55,987 nt of DNA from an uncultured Collinsella sp. (GCA_900752015.1 CAADTZ010000076.1:1-55987), one strand, 5' to 3'; positions 25,112 through 33,891 are shown, counted from the stretch's first letter. The notes: generated from the sequence alone by a model not told the origin. Numbers and translations are program-made.

Positions 25112-25825
25112 TTACAGCCCGTATTTCACGACGACACGGTTAATGCGACGGCACCAGGGCTTGTACAAGGCGGCCAAAAACACGCAGGTCGCGAGTCCGT
25201 GCGTGATATCGAACGGCACGGCGGTGGCAAGACGTGCCACGGCACCCGCCCAAGTAAGCGGCTGTACAAAACCAATGATGTCGTAGGCGTTGATCACAAC
25301 GCCGTACAGCAAACCCGAAGCAAAGCCGTAGGTCAGCAGCGCCGGCATACGCACGGTGCCATCGGCGCGGTCGAATGCACCCGCATACGCCAGCGCACCG
25401 CCAACGTATCCCACGAGCCCCCAGGCATACATCTGCCACGGCGTCCACATGCCCTGCCCAAAAAAGAAATTGCTGGTCAGCGCCGCCAACGCACCGACCA
25501 TAAAGCCGTTACGACGACCGAGTGTCGCCCCGGCGATAATGGCGATGGCACTCACGGGTTTAAAGTCGGGAATGGGTCCAAACAGGATGCGCCCCGCCGC
25601 CGCCAGCGCCGCCAGCACCAGCGTGGGCATAATCTGACGCAGGCCTGGACGCGATGCCTCATAGCCCGCAAAGAACAGCGCAAGCACCAACGCCACCACA
25701 ACCAGCATGGCCAACGCTGCCTGCTCAACACCCGCCAGCAACGCGGCAGCCATCACCGCCGGCACCGCCAACAACAGCGGGATCTCCAGTTTTGCAAGCA
25801 AACGCGAGAAACGACAGTCCGTCAT
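25112..25825 (-). CDS. ECF transporter substrate-binding (S) component
   Basis: A 237-residue membrane protein of about six transmembrane helices starting MTDCRFSRLLAKLE. The segment GRILFGPIPDFKPVSAIAII and the following GATLGRRNGFMVGALAALTSN and WTPWQMYAWGLVGYVGG resemble S components of the energy-coupling-factor vitamin transporters. It follows the fused ATPase gene by four bases and the T component is upstream, so a dedicated (group I type) ECF system is encoded here. The vitamin cannot be read from sequence; cobalamin or a related cofactor is possible. The start was chosen at 25825, since upstream codons overlap the ATPase gene. Confidence 0.8.
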   Translation of the reverse strand: MTDCRFSRLLAKLEIPLLLAVPAVMAAALLAGVEQAALAMLVVVALVLALFFAGYEASRPGLRQIMPTLVLAALAAAGRILFGPIPDFKPVSAIAIIAGATLGRRNGFMVGALAALTSNFFFGQGMWTPWQMYAWGLVGYVGGALAYAGAFDRADGTVRMPALLTYGFASGLLYGVVINAYDIIGFVQPLTWAGAVARLATAVPFDITHGLATCVFLAALYKPWCRRINRVVVKYGL

Positions 25826-25829
25826 CCCA

Positions 25830-27473
25830 TCACGCCCTATAGAACACGTTGTCGGCAAAGAAGTCGGCCGGGGACTCCATGCAGGCAATCTCGCCGTCAA
25901 ACATCATGGCGACGTCGTCGGCTACCTGCTCGGCAAAGTCCAAATCGTGCGTAGCCATGATGACGGTGCCGCCAGCCTTCGCATGGTCACGCAGGGCGCG
26001 GGCGATGGTGCGGCGACTCTCCAGGTCCAAGCCCTTCGTGGGCTCGTCAAGCAGCAGCAGCTCGGGGCCGATCAGCAGCAGCTTTGCCAGTGCGAGCAGC
26101 TGGCGCTGTCCGCCCGAGAGGTCGTAGGGGTGGCGCGTCTCCAGGCCGTCCAGCCCCAAGCTCGCCGCGCGCTCCCGCGCCACGGTCTCGTCATATCCGC
26201 AGGCTGAAGCCCATTCCATCAGCTCGTCGCACACCGTCTCGGCAACCAGCAATGCTTTGGGATTCTGAGGCAGCAACGCCGCCGAGGCCGCTCCGCGCAC
26301 CATGCGGCCGCGCTGCAGCTTGGCGGTCTTCGCCAGCACCGAGAGCATCGTCGACTTACCGCATCCGTTGCCGCCCACGATCGCATGCACCGCACCGGCC
26401 GAAAACGACGCATCGAGCCCACGCAACACCCAGCCGGACGCTCGATCGTAGCGAAACCAACCTTCCGACAGGGTGGTAGCCGACCCAGCGTGCATTTTTT
26501 GGAGTATTCTGCTTCCATCCGTGCGCGAGAAGGCTTCCAAGCCGTTCTCGAGCGACGTTTGCGCCACAAATTCGGACGATTTGTCCAATTCCAAACTTTT
26601 TTTCGCGCTCGATACGCCCCCGGGCGGCTCCAGAGAGCCCAAATTGTCCTCACGCCTGCTGAATACTCCGTTTTTTGCACATCGGATGGCACCCCACCCC
26701 AACGTGTCATCGGAAAACAGCGATTCTCGGCGTACCAAAGAAGCCATATCCGCCGCCTCGTGCACGCGGCCATCCTCAATCCGGTACGCACACGTCGCGT
26801 ATTCGAGCATTGGGCGCGGCTGATGCGTCGCCACAACAACCGTGCAGCCCAGCTCGCGATTCACACGAAACAGCGCGTGCAGGAAATTCTTCTCGGCAAC
26901 GGGATCGAGCTGAGACGTGGGCTCGTCGAGCAGCAGCACGCGCGGGCGCAGCGCCAGAACGGCCGCCAACGACAGCAACTGTTTGCGACCACCCGAAAGC
27001 GTGTCAGTATCGCGGTGAAGCCAATCTTCCAGCCCAAAGAAATAGCTGGTCTCAGCTACGCGACGGCGCATCTCATCACGTGCTAGCCCCAAGTTTTCCA
27101 GGCCAAACGCCATCTCGTGCCACACGGTTTCGCACACGATCTGGTTCTCGGGATCCTGAAACACATAACCCACGCGCTCTGCCGATGCCCGCACGTCCAT
27201 GTCGGCAACGTTCTCGCCCAGCACGCGCGCATCGCCAGTGCGCTCGCCCGCTGGAGCGATCTCGGGCTTGAGCAGCGACAGCAGCGTCGACTTGCCCGAA
27301 CCGGTACCGCCAACAAGCAGTGCAAACGCACCTTGGGAAACACGCCAATCAAGCCCCTCGAGCACCGGTGCCTTGACCCCGGGATAGGCAAAACTAAGGC
27401 CTCGCACCTCAATCGCTGGCGCGGCCGAGCCATATGCCACACCCGCCGCCGAGCTCCTATCAAACCGAGCCAT
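25830..27473 (-). CDS. ecfA: Fused ECF transporter ATPases (EcfA1-EcfA2) with repeat-derived linker
   Basis: A 547-residue protein with two ABC ATPase domains. Domain 1 (residues ~20-245) has GGTGSGKST, LSGGRKQ and LLLDEPT. Domain 2 (~345-540) has GGNGCGKST, LSGGQRQ and LLLDEPT. In ECF systems the two ATPases are often separate genes; here they are joined by a ~90-residue linker rich in Ser, Glu and Lys. The middle of the linker (residues ~268-324) is encoded between inverted copies of GGAGTATTC(T/A)GC, so a palindromic element seems to have entered in frame. The gene overlaps the T-component stop and precedes the S component. It would power uptake of a vitamin by ATP hydrolysis. Confidence 0.9.
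   Translation of the reverse strand: MARFDRSSAAGVAYGSAAPAIEVRGLSFAYPGVKAPVLEGLDWRVSQGAFALLVGGTGSGKSTLLSLLKPEIAPAGERTGDARVLGENVADMDVRASAERVGYVFQDPENQIVCETVWHEMAFGLENLGLARDEMRRRVAETSYFFGLEDWLHRDTDTLSGGRKQLLSLAAVLALRPRVLLLDEPTSQLDPVAEKNFLHALFRVNRELGCTVVVATHQPRPMLEYATCAYRIEDGRVHEAADMASLVRRESLFSDDTLGWGAIRCAKNGVFSRREDNLGSLEPPGGVSSAKKSLELDKSSEFVAQTSLENGLEAFSRTDGSRILQKMHAGSATTLSEGWFRYDRASGWVLRGLDASFSAGAVHAIVGGNGCGKSTMLSVLAKTAKLQRGRMVRGAASAALLPQNPKALLVAETVCDELMEWASACGYDETVARERAASLGLDGLETRHPYDLSGGQRQLLALAKLLLIGPELLLLDEPTKGLDLESRRTIARALRDHAKAGGTVIMATHDLDFAEQVADDVAMMFDGEIACMESPADFFADNVFYRA
26501..26669. repeat. Inverted-repeat element inside the EcfA linker coding region
   Basis: GGAGTATTCTGC at 26501-26512 and its near-complement GCTGAATACTCC at 26658-26669 are 169 bp apart end to end. 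They lie entirely inside the linker-coding segment of the fused ATPase and keep its frame open. Confidence 0.55.
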
Positions 27474-28360
27474 CAGCCAAACCTCTTCTCATCAATCGCG
27501 TGCAACGCGCAAGGCAACACCATCCAGGCGGCGTACACGACATAGCCTGGCCACGGCGCCGGCACCGAGAGCTGCGGATAAAACGAATACTGCGTCGTCG
27601 CGGTCCACGCCACCGCCACCGCGGCAGCGCCAAACAGTACGAGCCCGGCCAGCGCGGCAACGTCACTGCGCCCCAGCCGATACCGCGCATACGTCGTACG
27701 ACGCGTCGCGGCACCCCACCCGCGCGAGCGCATCGCGTCCGCGCGCTCCAGCGAATCTTCCATGCCCCAGCCCATCAACACGCTCGACGCCCGCAGGCGC
27801 GATCGCACGGGATCGGTGGGCGCGCGGCCCGGCACATCAATCGCATCCTGCACCGCCAGCACCGTACGACCGCGGCGTAAAAACTGCGGGATAAGCCTCA
27901 TGCACATCGAGATCATGAGCGCAATCACCGGTGCGGCATTGCCCAGCAGCGCGAGCACCTTGTCGTATTCGAGCATCGACGCCGCGGCCTCAAACCACAG
28001 CACGCTCGCCACAAACAGCCCGCCCATGCACAGGCCATATACCATGCTTTCCAGATACACCGCGCGCATGCCAATACGGAACAGCTCCGTCGAGCCCGAG
28101 GCGCTAAACAGCGGATTGACCAGCGCGATAATCAAAATCACCGGCAACTGCCAGCGGAGTGCGCCCAGCGTGCGGGCAGCCCCACGCGTCGCAAATCCAT
28201 ACGCCAGCCCGCCCGCAAGTGACAGCGCAATCAGCACCGGCTGCATCGAGAACATGGTGAGCCCCAGCGTCAGCACTATATAGAGTGCCGGCACAGCCGG
28301 ATGCGACATCGAGAACGCCGCGACGGGCTCGCCGCCAAACTCCTCTTGTATGTTGTCCAC
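27473..28360 (-). CDS. ecfT: ECF transporter transmembrane (T) component
   Basis: About 295 residues with five or more transmembrane helices. The cytoplasmic coupling motif of EcfT/CbiQ is present: ADAMRSRGWG, of the A-R-(S/G) type, preceded by MGWGMEDSLE. T components link the S protein to the two ATPases. Its stop overlaps the ATPase start (TGATG). The start is uncertain: the GTG at 28360 (VDNIQEEFGGEP) keeps the first helix complete, whereas the ATG at 28309 would trim 17 residues; neither has a strong ribosome site. It is the first gene of the operon and divergent from glmU. Confidence 0.85.
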   Translation of the reverse strand: MDNIQEEFGGEPVAAFSMSHPAVPALYIVLTLGLTMFSMQPVLIALSLAGGLAYGFATRGAARTLGALRWQLPVILIIALVNPLFSASGSTELFRIGMRAVYLESMVYGLCMGGLFVASVLWFEAAASMLEYDKVLALLGNAAPVIALMISMCMRLIPQFLRRGRTVLAVQDAIDVPGRAPTDPVRSRLRASSVLMGWGMEDSLERADAMRSRGWGAATRRTTYARYRLGRSDVAALAGLVLFGAAAVAVAWTATTQYSFYPQLSVPAPWPGYVVYAAWMVLPCALHAIDEKRFG

Positions 28361-28559
28361 GGGCACCCCCGTCCCCTCGCTCAAACGACAGCTCCACAGC
28401 ACCGCCAACGCCGCACGCAAGCAGTACAAACGTCACGCCGGCGGCACCGACATCGGCCCTCACGCATCAATCGTTACGCGCTCAACATATGCCTGCGGTA
28501 TCATATTGCGCCGTGTATCGTTTCCAAACACACGTCTCTATAACGTAACAGGAGATCAC

Positions 28560-29972
28560 ATGGACGCAACCGCAATTATCCTCGCCGCCGGCGAGGGCAC
28601 CCGCATGAAGTCGAACCACTGCAAGGTTTCGCACAAGATCCTGGGCAAGCCCATGGTCCAGTGGATCGTCGACGCTACCATCAAGGCCGGCTGCAGCCGC
28701 GTCGTGGTCGTCATCGGCAGCCACGCCGACGAGATGCGCGCCCTCATCGATGGCGCCTACGCCAGCAGCGCCACCAAGGTCGAGTGCGTCGAGCAGACCG
28801 AGCGCCTGGGCACCGGTCACGCCGTGAAGGTCGCGCTCGAGGCCTGCGGCATCACGCAAGGCCCCGTCGTCGTGCTCAACGGCGACCTGCCGCTCATCAC
28901 CGCCGACACTGTCGCCAAGTTCGCACAGACCGTCGCTACCGGCGAGCTCGCCTGCACCGTCATGACCATGACCCCGCCCGACCCCTTCGGCTACGGCCGC
29001 ATCAAGCTGGGCGCCGACGGCCAGATCGAGCGCATCATCGAGCAGAAGGACTGCACGCCCGAGCAGGCCGCCACGCTGCTGGAGTGCAACGCCGGCTGCT
29101 ACGCCTTTGACGGCGCGCAGCTCGCCGCCCACATTAACGAGATCGGCAACGACAACGCGCAGTCCGAGTACTACCTGCCCGACATGCTCGAAATCCTCAA
29201 GGGTCACGGCCAGGCGGTCTCCATCTTCCACTGCGATGACTACCGCGACGGCCTGGGCGTCAACAGCCGCATTCAGCTCGCGCAGCTCACCGCTATCGCG
29301 CGCGACCGCATCAACGAGCACTGGATGGCCGAGGGCGTCACGTTCATCGATCCCACGCAGGCCTGGATCGGCCCCGATGCCACCATCGGCCGCGACACCG
29401 TCGTGTGGCCGCAGACGCACCTGATCGGCCACGTCACCGTGGGCGAGGAGTGTCAGCTCGGCCCCAACAGCCGCCTCACCGACACCACCGTCGGCAGCGG
29501 CTGCACCATCGATGAGACCATCGCCATCGAGGCCGTCATCGAGAACGGCGTCGACTGCGGCCCGCGCGCCTACCTGCGCCCGGGCACCCACATGCTCGAC
29601 GGCTCCAAGGCCGGCACGCACGTGGAGATCAAGAAGTCCACGATCGGCGAGGGCTCCAAGGTGCCGCACCTGTCCTACATCGGCGACACTACCATGGGCT
29701 CCGGCGTCAACGTGGGCGCAGGCTCCATCACCTGCAACTACGACGGCGTGCACAAGCACAAGACCGTCATCGGCAAGGACGCCTTCATCGGTTCCGACAC
29801 CATGATGGTCGCGCCCGCCCAGATCGGCGACGGCGCGCTCGTGGCCGCCGGCTCCGTCATCACCGAGCCGGTCCCGGCCGACGCACTCGGTCTGGGCCGC
29901 GCCCGTCAGGTAAATATTGAGGGCTGGGCCGCCGATTATCGCCGTCGTCTGCACGAGGACGACGAGGCATAA
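28560..29972 (+). CDS. glmU: Bifunctional UDP-GlcNAc pyrophosphorylase / glucosamine-1-phosphate acetyltransferase
   Basis: A 470-residue cytoplasmic enzyme making UDP-N-acetylglucosamine for peptidoglycan. The N-terminal uridylyltransferase starts AIILAAGEGTRMKS, followed by QTERLGTGHAV and LNGDLPL. The C-terminal left-handed beta-helix acetyltransferase has hexapeptide repeats and the catalytic region RAYLRPGTHM...GTHVEIKKS, then NYDGVHKHKTVIG. The ATG at 28560 has AGGAG upstream. A -10-like TATCAT lies near 28498. It ends in its own terminator before prs. All domains are intact and length is typical. Confidence 0.97.
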   Translation: MDATAIILAAGEGTRMKSNHCKVSHKILGKPMVQWIVDATIKAGCSRVVVVIGSHADEMRALIDGAYASSATKVECVEQTERLGTGHAVKVALEACGITQGPVVVLNGDLPLITADTVAKFAQTVATGELACTVMTMTPPDPFGYGRIKLGADGQIERIIEQKDCTPEQAATLLECNAGCYAFDGAQLAAHINEIGNDNAQSEYYLPDMLEILKGHGQAVSIFHCDDYRDGLGVNSRIQLAQLTAIARDRINEHWMAEGVTFIDPTQAWIGPDATIGRDTVVWPQTHLIGHVTVGEECQLGPNSRLTDTTVGSGCTIDETIAIEAVIENGVDCGPRAYLRPGTHMLDGSKAGTHVEIKKSTIGEGSKVPHLSYIGDTTMGSGVNVGAGSITCNYDGVHKHKTVIGKDAFIGSDTMMVAPAQIGDGALVAAGSVITEPVPADALGLGRARQVNIEGWAADYRRRLHEDDEA

Positions 29973-29990
29973 CGTTTCACCAAGCACAAA

Positions 29991-30023
29991 AGGAGCTGTT
30001 CCATGGGGACGGCTCCTTTTTCT
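29991..30023 (+). terminator. Rho-independent terminator of glmU
   Basis: Stem AGGAGC/GCTCCT around a 15-base loop followed by TTTTTC, 18 bases after the stop. The loop contains TGGGGAC, reminiscent of the GGGGACAG words elsewhere in the window. Confidence 0.7.
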
Positions 30024-30112
30024 ATCGTGACCTGCGCGACCGGATGAGTGGTCGGTTCGTGTCCGTTGACGGTAAAGACGTTATCAAGACCCGATTAACC
30101 CCGCCGCACGGT

Positions 30113-30118
30113 TACAAT
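30113..30118 (+). promoter_or_regulatory. -10 hexamer TACAAT for prs
   Basis: TACAAT in CGGTTACAATGC, 46 bases before the prs ATG. A clear -35 at normal spacing is not seen. Confidence 0.45.
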
Positions 30119-30164
30119 GCAAAAAGGCATCTATATGGCATTCGATGTATAAAGGAGAAGGGTA

Positions 30165-31151
30165 ATGCCGATTAATGATCCCGAGAAGTCGGAGAATATG
30201 CGCAAGTCCATCCGCGTGTATTCCGGTTCCTCCAACCGTCCCCTCGCTCAGAAGATCGCTGAGTACCTTGGGGTCGAGCTTTCGGGCCTTACGCTAAAGC
30301 AGTTCGCCAACGGTGAGATTTACGCCCGCTACGACGAGACCGTCCGCGGCGCCGACGTCTTCCTGATTCAGTCCGTGGCCGGCGGCAACGTCAACGACAT
30401 GCTCATGGAGCTGCTCATCGCCACCGACGCTGCCAAGCGCGCATCCGCCCGCTCCATCACCGCCGTCATCACCCACTACGGCTATGCCCGCCAGGACCGC
30501 AAGGCCGGCCCGCGCGAGCCCATCACCGCCCGCCTCGTCGCCAACCTGCTCGAGCGCGCCGGCGTCGACCGCATCATCACCCTCGACCTGCACCAGGGTC
30601 AGATCCAGGGCTTCTTTGATATCCCGGTCAACCACCTGTCCGCACTGCCGCTGTTTGGCCAGTACTACAACGCCATGAACTTCGACACCGACAACCTGGT
30701 TGTCGTCTCCCCCGACGTGGGCCGCGCCAAGGCCGCCAAGAAGCTGTCCGACATGCTCGGCTGCGACCTGGCCATCGCCCACAAGGGCCGTCCGCGCCAC
30801 AACGCCGCCGAGGTCATGGGCATCATCGGTGACATCAAGGGCAAGACCTGCATCATCAACGACGACATGATCGACACCGCTGGCACCCTGTGCGCCAACG
30901 TCAAGGAGCTCAAGGCTATGGGCGCTGGCGACATCTACGTCTGCGCCACCCACGGCATCTTCTCCGGTCCGGCCATCGAGCGTCTGAACGACGCCCCGAT
31001 CGTCGAGTGCCTCGTCACCGACGCCATTCCCGTCGAGGTCGGCGGCAAGATCAAGACCATCTCGGTCGCCGAGGAGTTCGCTCAGGCCATCTCCGCCGTT
31101 TACCACGAGGAGCCCGTCTCCACGCTCGTCGGCGGCGACTTCGCGCTGTAG
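30165..31151 (+). CDS. prs: Ribose-phosphate pyrophosphokinase (PRPP synthetase)
   Basis: A 328-residue enzyme making PRPP from ribose-5-phosphate and ATP, for purine, pyrimidine, His, Trp and NAD synthesis. It shows RVYSGSSNRPLAQKIAEYLG at the N-terminus, the catalytic loop area YGYARQDRK, DLHQGQIQGFFD, and the PRPP-binding CIINDDMIDTAGTL. The start ATG at 30165 follows AGGAGAAGGG. Codon use is strongly biased to C-ending codons, as expected for a highly expressed gene. PRPP feeds PurF, encoded further right in this window. It is followed by a terminator. Confidence 0.97.
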   Translation: MPINDPEKSENMRKSIRVYSGSSNRPLAQKIAEYLGVELSGLTLKQFANGEIYARYDETVRGADVFLIQSVAGGNVNDMLMELLIATDAAKRASARSITAVITHYGYARQDRKAGPREPITARLVANLLERAGVDRIITLDLHQGQIQGFFDIPVNHLSALPLFGQYYNAMNFDTDNLVVVSPDVGRAKAAKKLSDMLGCDLAIAHKGRPRHNAAEVMGIIGDIKGKTCIINDDMIDTAGTLCANVKELKAMGAGDIYVCATHGIFSGPAIERLNDAPIVECLVTDAIPVEVGGKIKTISVAEEFAQAISAVYHEEPVSTLVGGDFAL

Positions 31152-31185
31152 TCCAACGCGCATCGCATCATCTTTGATGCTTTTA

Positions 31186-31218
31186 AAGGGTCGGAAGCTC
31201 GCTTCCGGCCCTTTTTCT
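31186..31218 (+). terminator. Rho-independent terminator of prs
   Basis: Stem AAAGGGTCGGAAGC/GCTTCCGGCCCTTT with one mismatch, followed by TTTTTC. Confidence 0.85.
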
Positions 31219-31236
31219 ATCCCTCGCCAACCTTCC

Positions 31237-31440
31237 CTGGACAATTGGTTCAGATACGTATTTTTTAAAGCCCCAAAGGGCCGTTCGGAGCCTTCTGAGC
31301 TCCCCGGCGGATGCCATGCCGCCCAAAGCTCATCGTTTTCGAGTACAACCGCCGCATATTTACCCTCAAATCACCCTCGAAGGCCCTTAGAAACGCCTCG
31401 AATGCCCGTCGCCTTATACGTATCTGAACTAACTGTCCAG
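31237..31440. repeat. 204-bp terminal-inverted-repeat cassette D1
   Basis: Ends CTGGACAATTGGTTCAGATA(CGTA) at 31237-31260 and the complement at 31417-31440, matching over 24 bp with three changes. The interior has no coding capacity. Copy D2 at 32763-32967 has the same ends and almost the same length but an unrelated interior. The remaining bases to 31602 hold nothing recognisable. Confidence 0.8.
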
Positions 31441-31602
31441 TAGCTATCGTCAACCTTCGCGGCAGAGCTCAATTTCCTGCAATCCCCTCAACCGATTCCA
31501 TCGATTTCATAACACCCAGCCGTTCATGGCGCACAGCGCCCCGCTGAGCGAAAAGAACGGTATGGCGGTCGCATTCTGCCGCCAACTTAGTACGTTATAG
31601 CT

Positions 31603-32730
31603 ATGACGACCGTGATTTCACATTTCTCCGCCCTCCGCGCAATTCGTCGCGCACGACGGGCGTACTCTGCCCTACCCTGGGACTCCGTTGATAGTGAACA
31701 GCAAGCACAGGCCTTGGCTAGCTGCATTCCCAATAATGACGCGATAGACTTTGGCGCACTTTCGATACTCGACGCCTGGAATGAAGATGATTCCGAACTA
31801 CTCGATCTTCTCGTTTCAAACGAAGACAACAGACGCCCCGACAAGCGACTTCTTCAGCATATTCTCTCCGCTCCGCTTCCTGAAGGTGCAATTATGCACG
31901 TCGAGGCCGACATCTACGCAACGTCTCCTGCCATGACAGCCATGCTTTGTTCTAAAAATGAATCGGTCGCCAAAACCTTGATGCTCCTTATGGAGCTGCT
32001 CGGAACCTACTCCCTTCCGCCCGAGGCAACCTACCCCATCGCCTATGACGACATCTGGCCCAAGGGCGATAGCTGCGCAGCGACGGGCGATCTTGATTGC
32101 CTGGGCGGCCAGTCGGCAGCCAAACAGCAGAACGAAACCCGCTACGAACAGGCGCACTACAAATGCGAGCCCGCCACGACCATCGAAGATCTCGAGGCGG
32201 TCGCGCGCTTCGCCAAAAGTAGCTCATACACCTCGTTTCGCACGGCAGTCAAGCTTGCCCGACCCGGATCTGCATCCCCAGCCGAATCCCTAATGTTAGC
32301 CGTTCTCGGAGCGCCCATGCGCTTTGGCGGATTCGGATGTTGCAGCCTGCCCATGGGAGGCCTGCTACTCAACTATCGAATCGACTTCGACACTCTTGCG
32401 GTTAACATGTCCTCCGGCATCCCTTACGCCATCTGCGACCTATATTGCCCGGCCGCCGGAGTCGACAACGAATACAACGGAATTGGGCATGAGCTTCAAA
32501 ACGCTCGCATCCACGATGGCAATCGAAATAATGGCCTCAAGGCAATGGGCATCCACGTCCTGGTTATCAATCGCGACCAAATGAAAGACCTTGTTGCACT
32601 CGAAGCCTTCGCCCAAACGATGCATCGACTCGCAGGAGTCCGATTCCGATATCGCATCAAGGGCTATCGCAAGCGTCAGGCCGCTTGGCTCAACGCTCTG
32701 CGGGCCGGAATCGGCCTTGCGCCGGTCTAA
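31603..32730 (+). CDS. Hypothetical protein, DUF559/PD-(D/E)XK-like C-terminus
   Basis: A 375-residue protein of unknown function with lower GC and mixed codon use compared with its neighbours. The N-terminal ~120 residues are not recognised. The middle (EDLEAVARFAKSS...ARPGSASPAESLM) and the C-terminus (ICDLYCPAAGVDNEYNGIGHE...RNNGLKAMGIHVLVINRDQ) resemble actinobacterial DUF559/Vsr-like proteins, where Asp and Glu of the DLY..NEYNG segment would be the metal ligands of a PD-(D/E)XK nuclease fold. Catalysis is not shown. The gene stands alone between two TIR cassettes (204 and 205 bp), which suggests acquisition as a unit. A promoter or ribosome site is not obvious before the ATG. Confidence 0.7.
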   Translation: MTTVISHFSALRAIRRARRAYSALPWDSVDSEQQAQALASCIPNNDAIDFGALSILDAWNEDDSELLDLLVSNEDNRRPDKRLLQHILSAPLPEGAIMHVEADIYATSPAMTAMLCSKNESVAKTLMLLMELLGTYSLPPEATYPIAYDDIWPKGDSCAATGDLDCLGGQSAAKQQNETRYEQAHYKCEPATTIEDLEAVARFAKSSSYTSFRTAVKLARPGSASPAESLMLAVLGAPMRFGGFGCCSLPMGGLLLNYRIDFDTLAVNMSSGIPYAICDLYCPAAGVDNEYNGIGHELQNARIHDGNRNNGLKAMGIHVLVINRDQMKDLVALEAFAQTMHRLAGVRFRYRIKGYRKRQAAWLNALRAGIGLAPV

Positions 32731-32762
32731 ACGGCGAATCACCCGTGCGCCGTCGAACAGGG

Positions 32763-32967
32763 CTGGACAGTTAGTTCAAATACGTATAAATAGACACATT
32801 GAATTAGGCTGTTTTGCAGCTATCTCTATACCATTCGCCCTATTTGAAAGCGGGGTAGACTTCAAAACAGCGTCATATGGACTAACTAAAGTTCCAAAAC
32901 AACGTATCGGCATTGAATTGAGCAATTCGAGTCCTCAGAACTTATACGTATCTGAACTAACTGTCCA
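32763..32967. repeat. 205-bp terminal-inverted-repeat cassette D2
   Basis: Ends CTGGACAGTTAGTTCAAATA(CGTATA) at 32763-32788 and the complement TATACGTATCTGAACTAACT(GTCCA) at 32943-32967. Same ends and length as D1, but the interior is AT-richer and unrelated. It lies 32 bases after the stop of the DUF559-like gene. Confidence 0.8.
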
Positions 32968-33081
32968 CCTCGGATTTTGACGGCCGTCCAAACGCCCCCA
33001 AACAACCTCAATTGCCCTCCATTTGACAGCGGCAACAGGGTCGCTCACCATAGCAGGCGACAAATCAACGAAAGGATGAAC

Positions 33082-33711
33082 ATGGCAGCTGCACAGCCGC
33101 TTAAGATTCGCATGGTTGCCGGACTTGGCAACCCTGGCGATGAGTATGCCGAGACCCGCCACAACGCCGGTTTTAAGGCGATCGACGAGCTGGCCCGTCA
33201 GGCCGGCGTCACGTACTGGAAAAACCAAGCAGGCGCCGAGGTCGCGCTCATCAACATCAACGATGCCGAGGAAGAGAACGGCAAGCGCCAGATTGTACTG
33301 GTCAAGCCGCAGTCGTACATGAACACCTCGGGCGGGCCCATCTCCAAGCTCTGCCGCGAGTACAAGATCAAGGCCGAGGAGCTGCTCGTCATCCACGACG
33401 AGCTCGATATTCCCGCCGGCGACGTGCGTGTTAAGGTGGGCGGAGGCCATGCCGGTCACAACGGCCTGCGCTCCATCATCGACAAGATGGGCAGCCGCGA
33501 CTTTAGCCGTATCCGCACCGGCATCGGCAACCCTCCCGGCAAGATGGCCGTGGCAGACTACGTGCTCAAGCAGCTGCGCGCCCGCGAAGCCGAGGATTTC
33601 CAGGACACCTGCGCCCGCGCCGCAGATGCCGCCGGTCTGGCCATCGTCCACGGCGTAATCTACGCCCGCGATCACGTAAACGGCGCCGCTTCCGCCAACG
33701 GCAAGCACTAA
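33082..33711 (+). CDS. pth: Peptidyl-tRNA hydrolase
   Basis: A 209-residue enzyme that frees tRNAs from dropped-off peptides. It has the Pth signature GLGNPGDEYAETRHNAGF with the catalytic His, then QSYMNTSGGPI, VIHDELDIPAG and GGGHAGHNGLRSI. Two in-frame ATGs lie six bases apart; the second (33082) is chosen, since AAAGG sits six bases before it. It is flanked by the D2 cassette and a strong terminator. Length and active-site residues are normal. Confidence 0.96.
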   Translation: MAAAQPLKIRMVAGLGNPGDEYAETRHNAGFKAIDELARQAGVTYWKNQAGAEVALININDAEEENGKRQIVLVKPQSYMNTSGGPISKLCREYKIKAEELLVIHDELDIPAGDVRVKVGGGHAGHNGLRSIIDKMGSRDFSRIRTGIGNPPGKMAVADYVLKQLRAREAEDFQDTCARAADAAGLAIVHGVIYARDHVNGAASANGKH

Positions 33712-33729
33712 AACCTACCATTTAGAGAT

Positions 33730-33891
33730 GTTTATTTTGGCAGGTTTCATCTGCGGAAACGCCGCGGCGGCTGCGTCGCAATAAACCCTGTGCCGCTATA
33801 CATATGCAACGCTCCAAAGGGGGCCGGCCTCACCGAAGCGCGAGGCCGGCCCCCTTTGCCGTTTTGCCTGATAAAACCTGCCAAAATAAAC
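33730..33891. repeat. Inverted-repeat element E (GTTTATTTTGGCAGGTTT arms)
   Basis: Perfect 18-bp arms at 33730-33747 and 33874-33891 enclose the pth terminator. The word AAACCTACCAAAATAAACCT with GTCCC recurs as a single arm at 52612-52637 between purF and purM. Confidence 0.7.
33816..33857 (+). terminator. Strong hairpin terminator after pth
   Basis: A 16-bp perfect stem AAAGGGGGCCGGCCTC/GAGGCCGGCCCCCTTT with a 10-base loop. Only a short T-run follows. Confidence 0.65.

Noticed and set aside
28361..28559. Vitamin riboswitch ahead of the ECF operon
   Set aside because: No recognisable cobalamin, TPP or FMN box could be seen.
28482..29987. 501-residue minus-strand frame opposite glmU
   Set aside because: Shadow of glmU; its composition (Asp/Ala/Val/Gly-rich) is typical of antisense frames.
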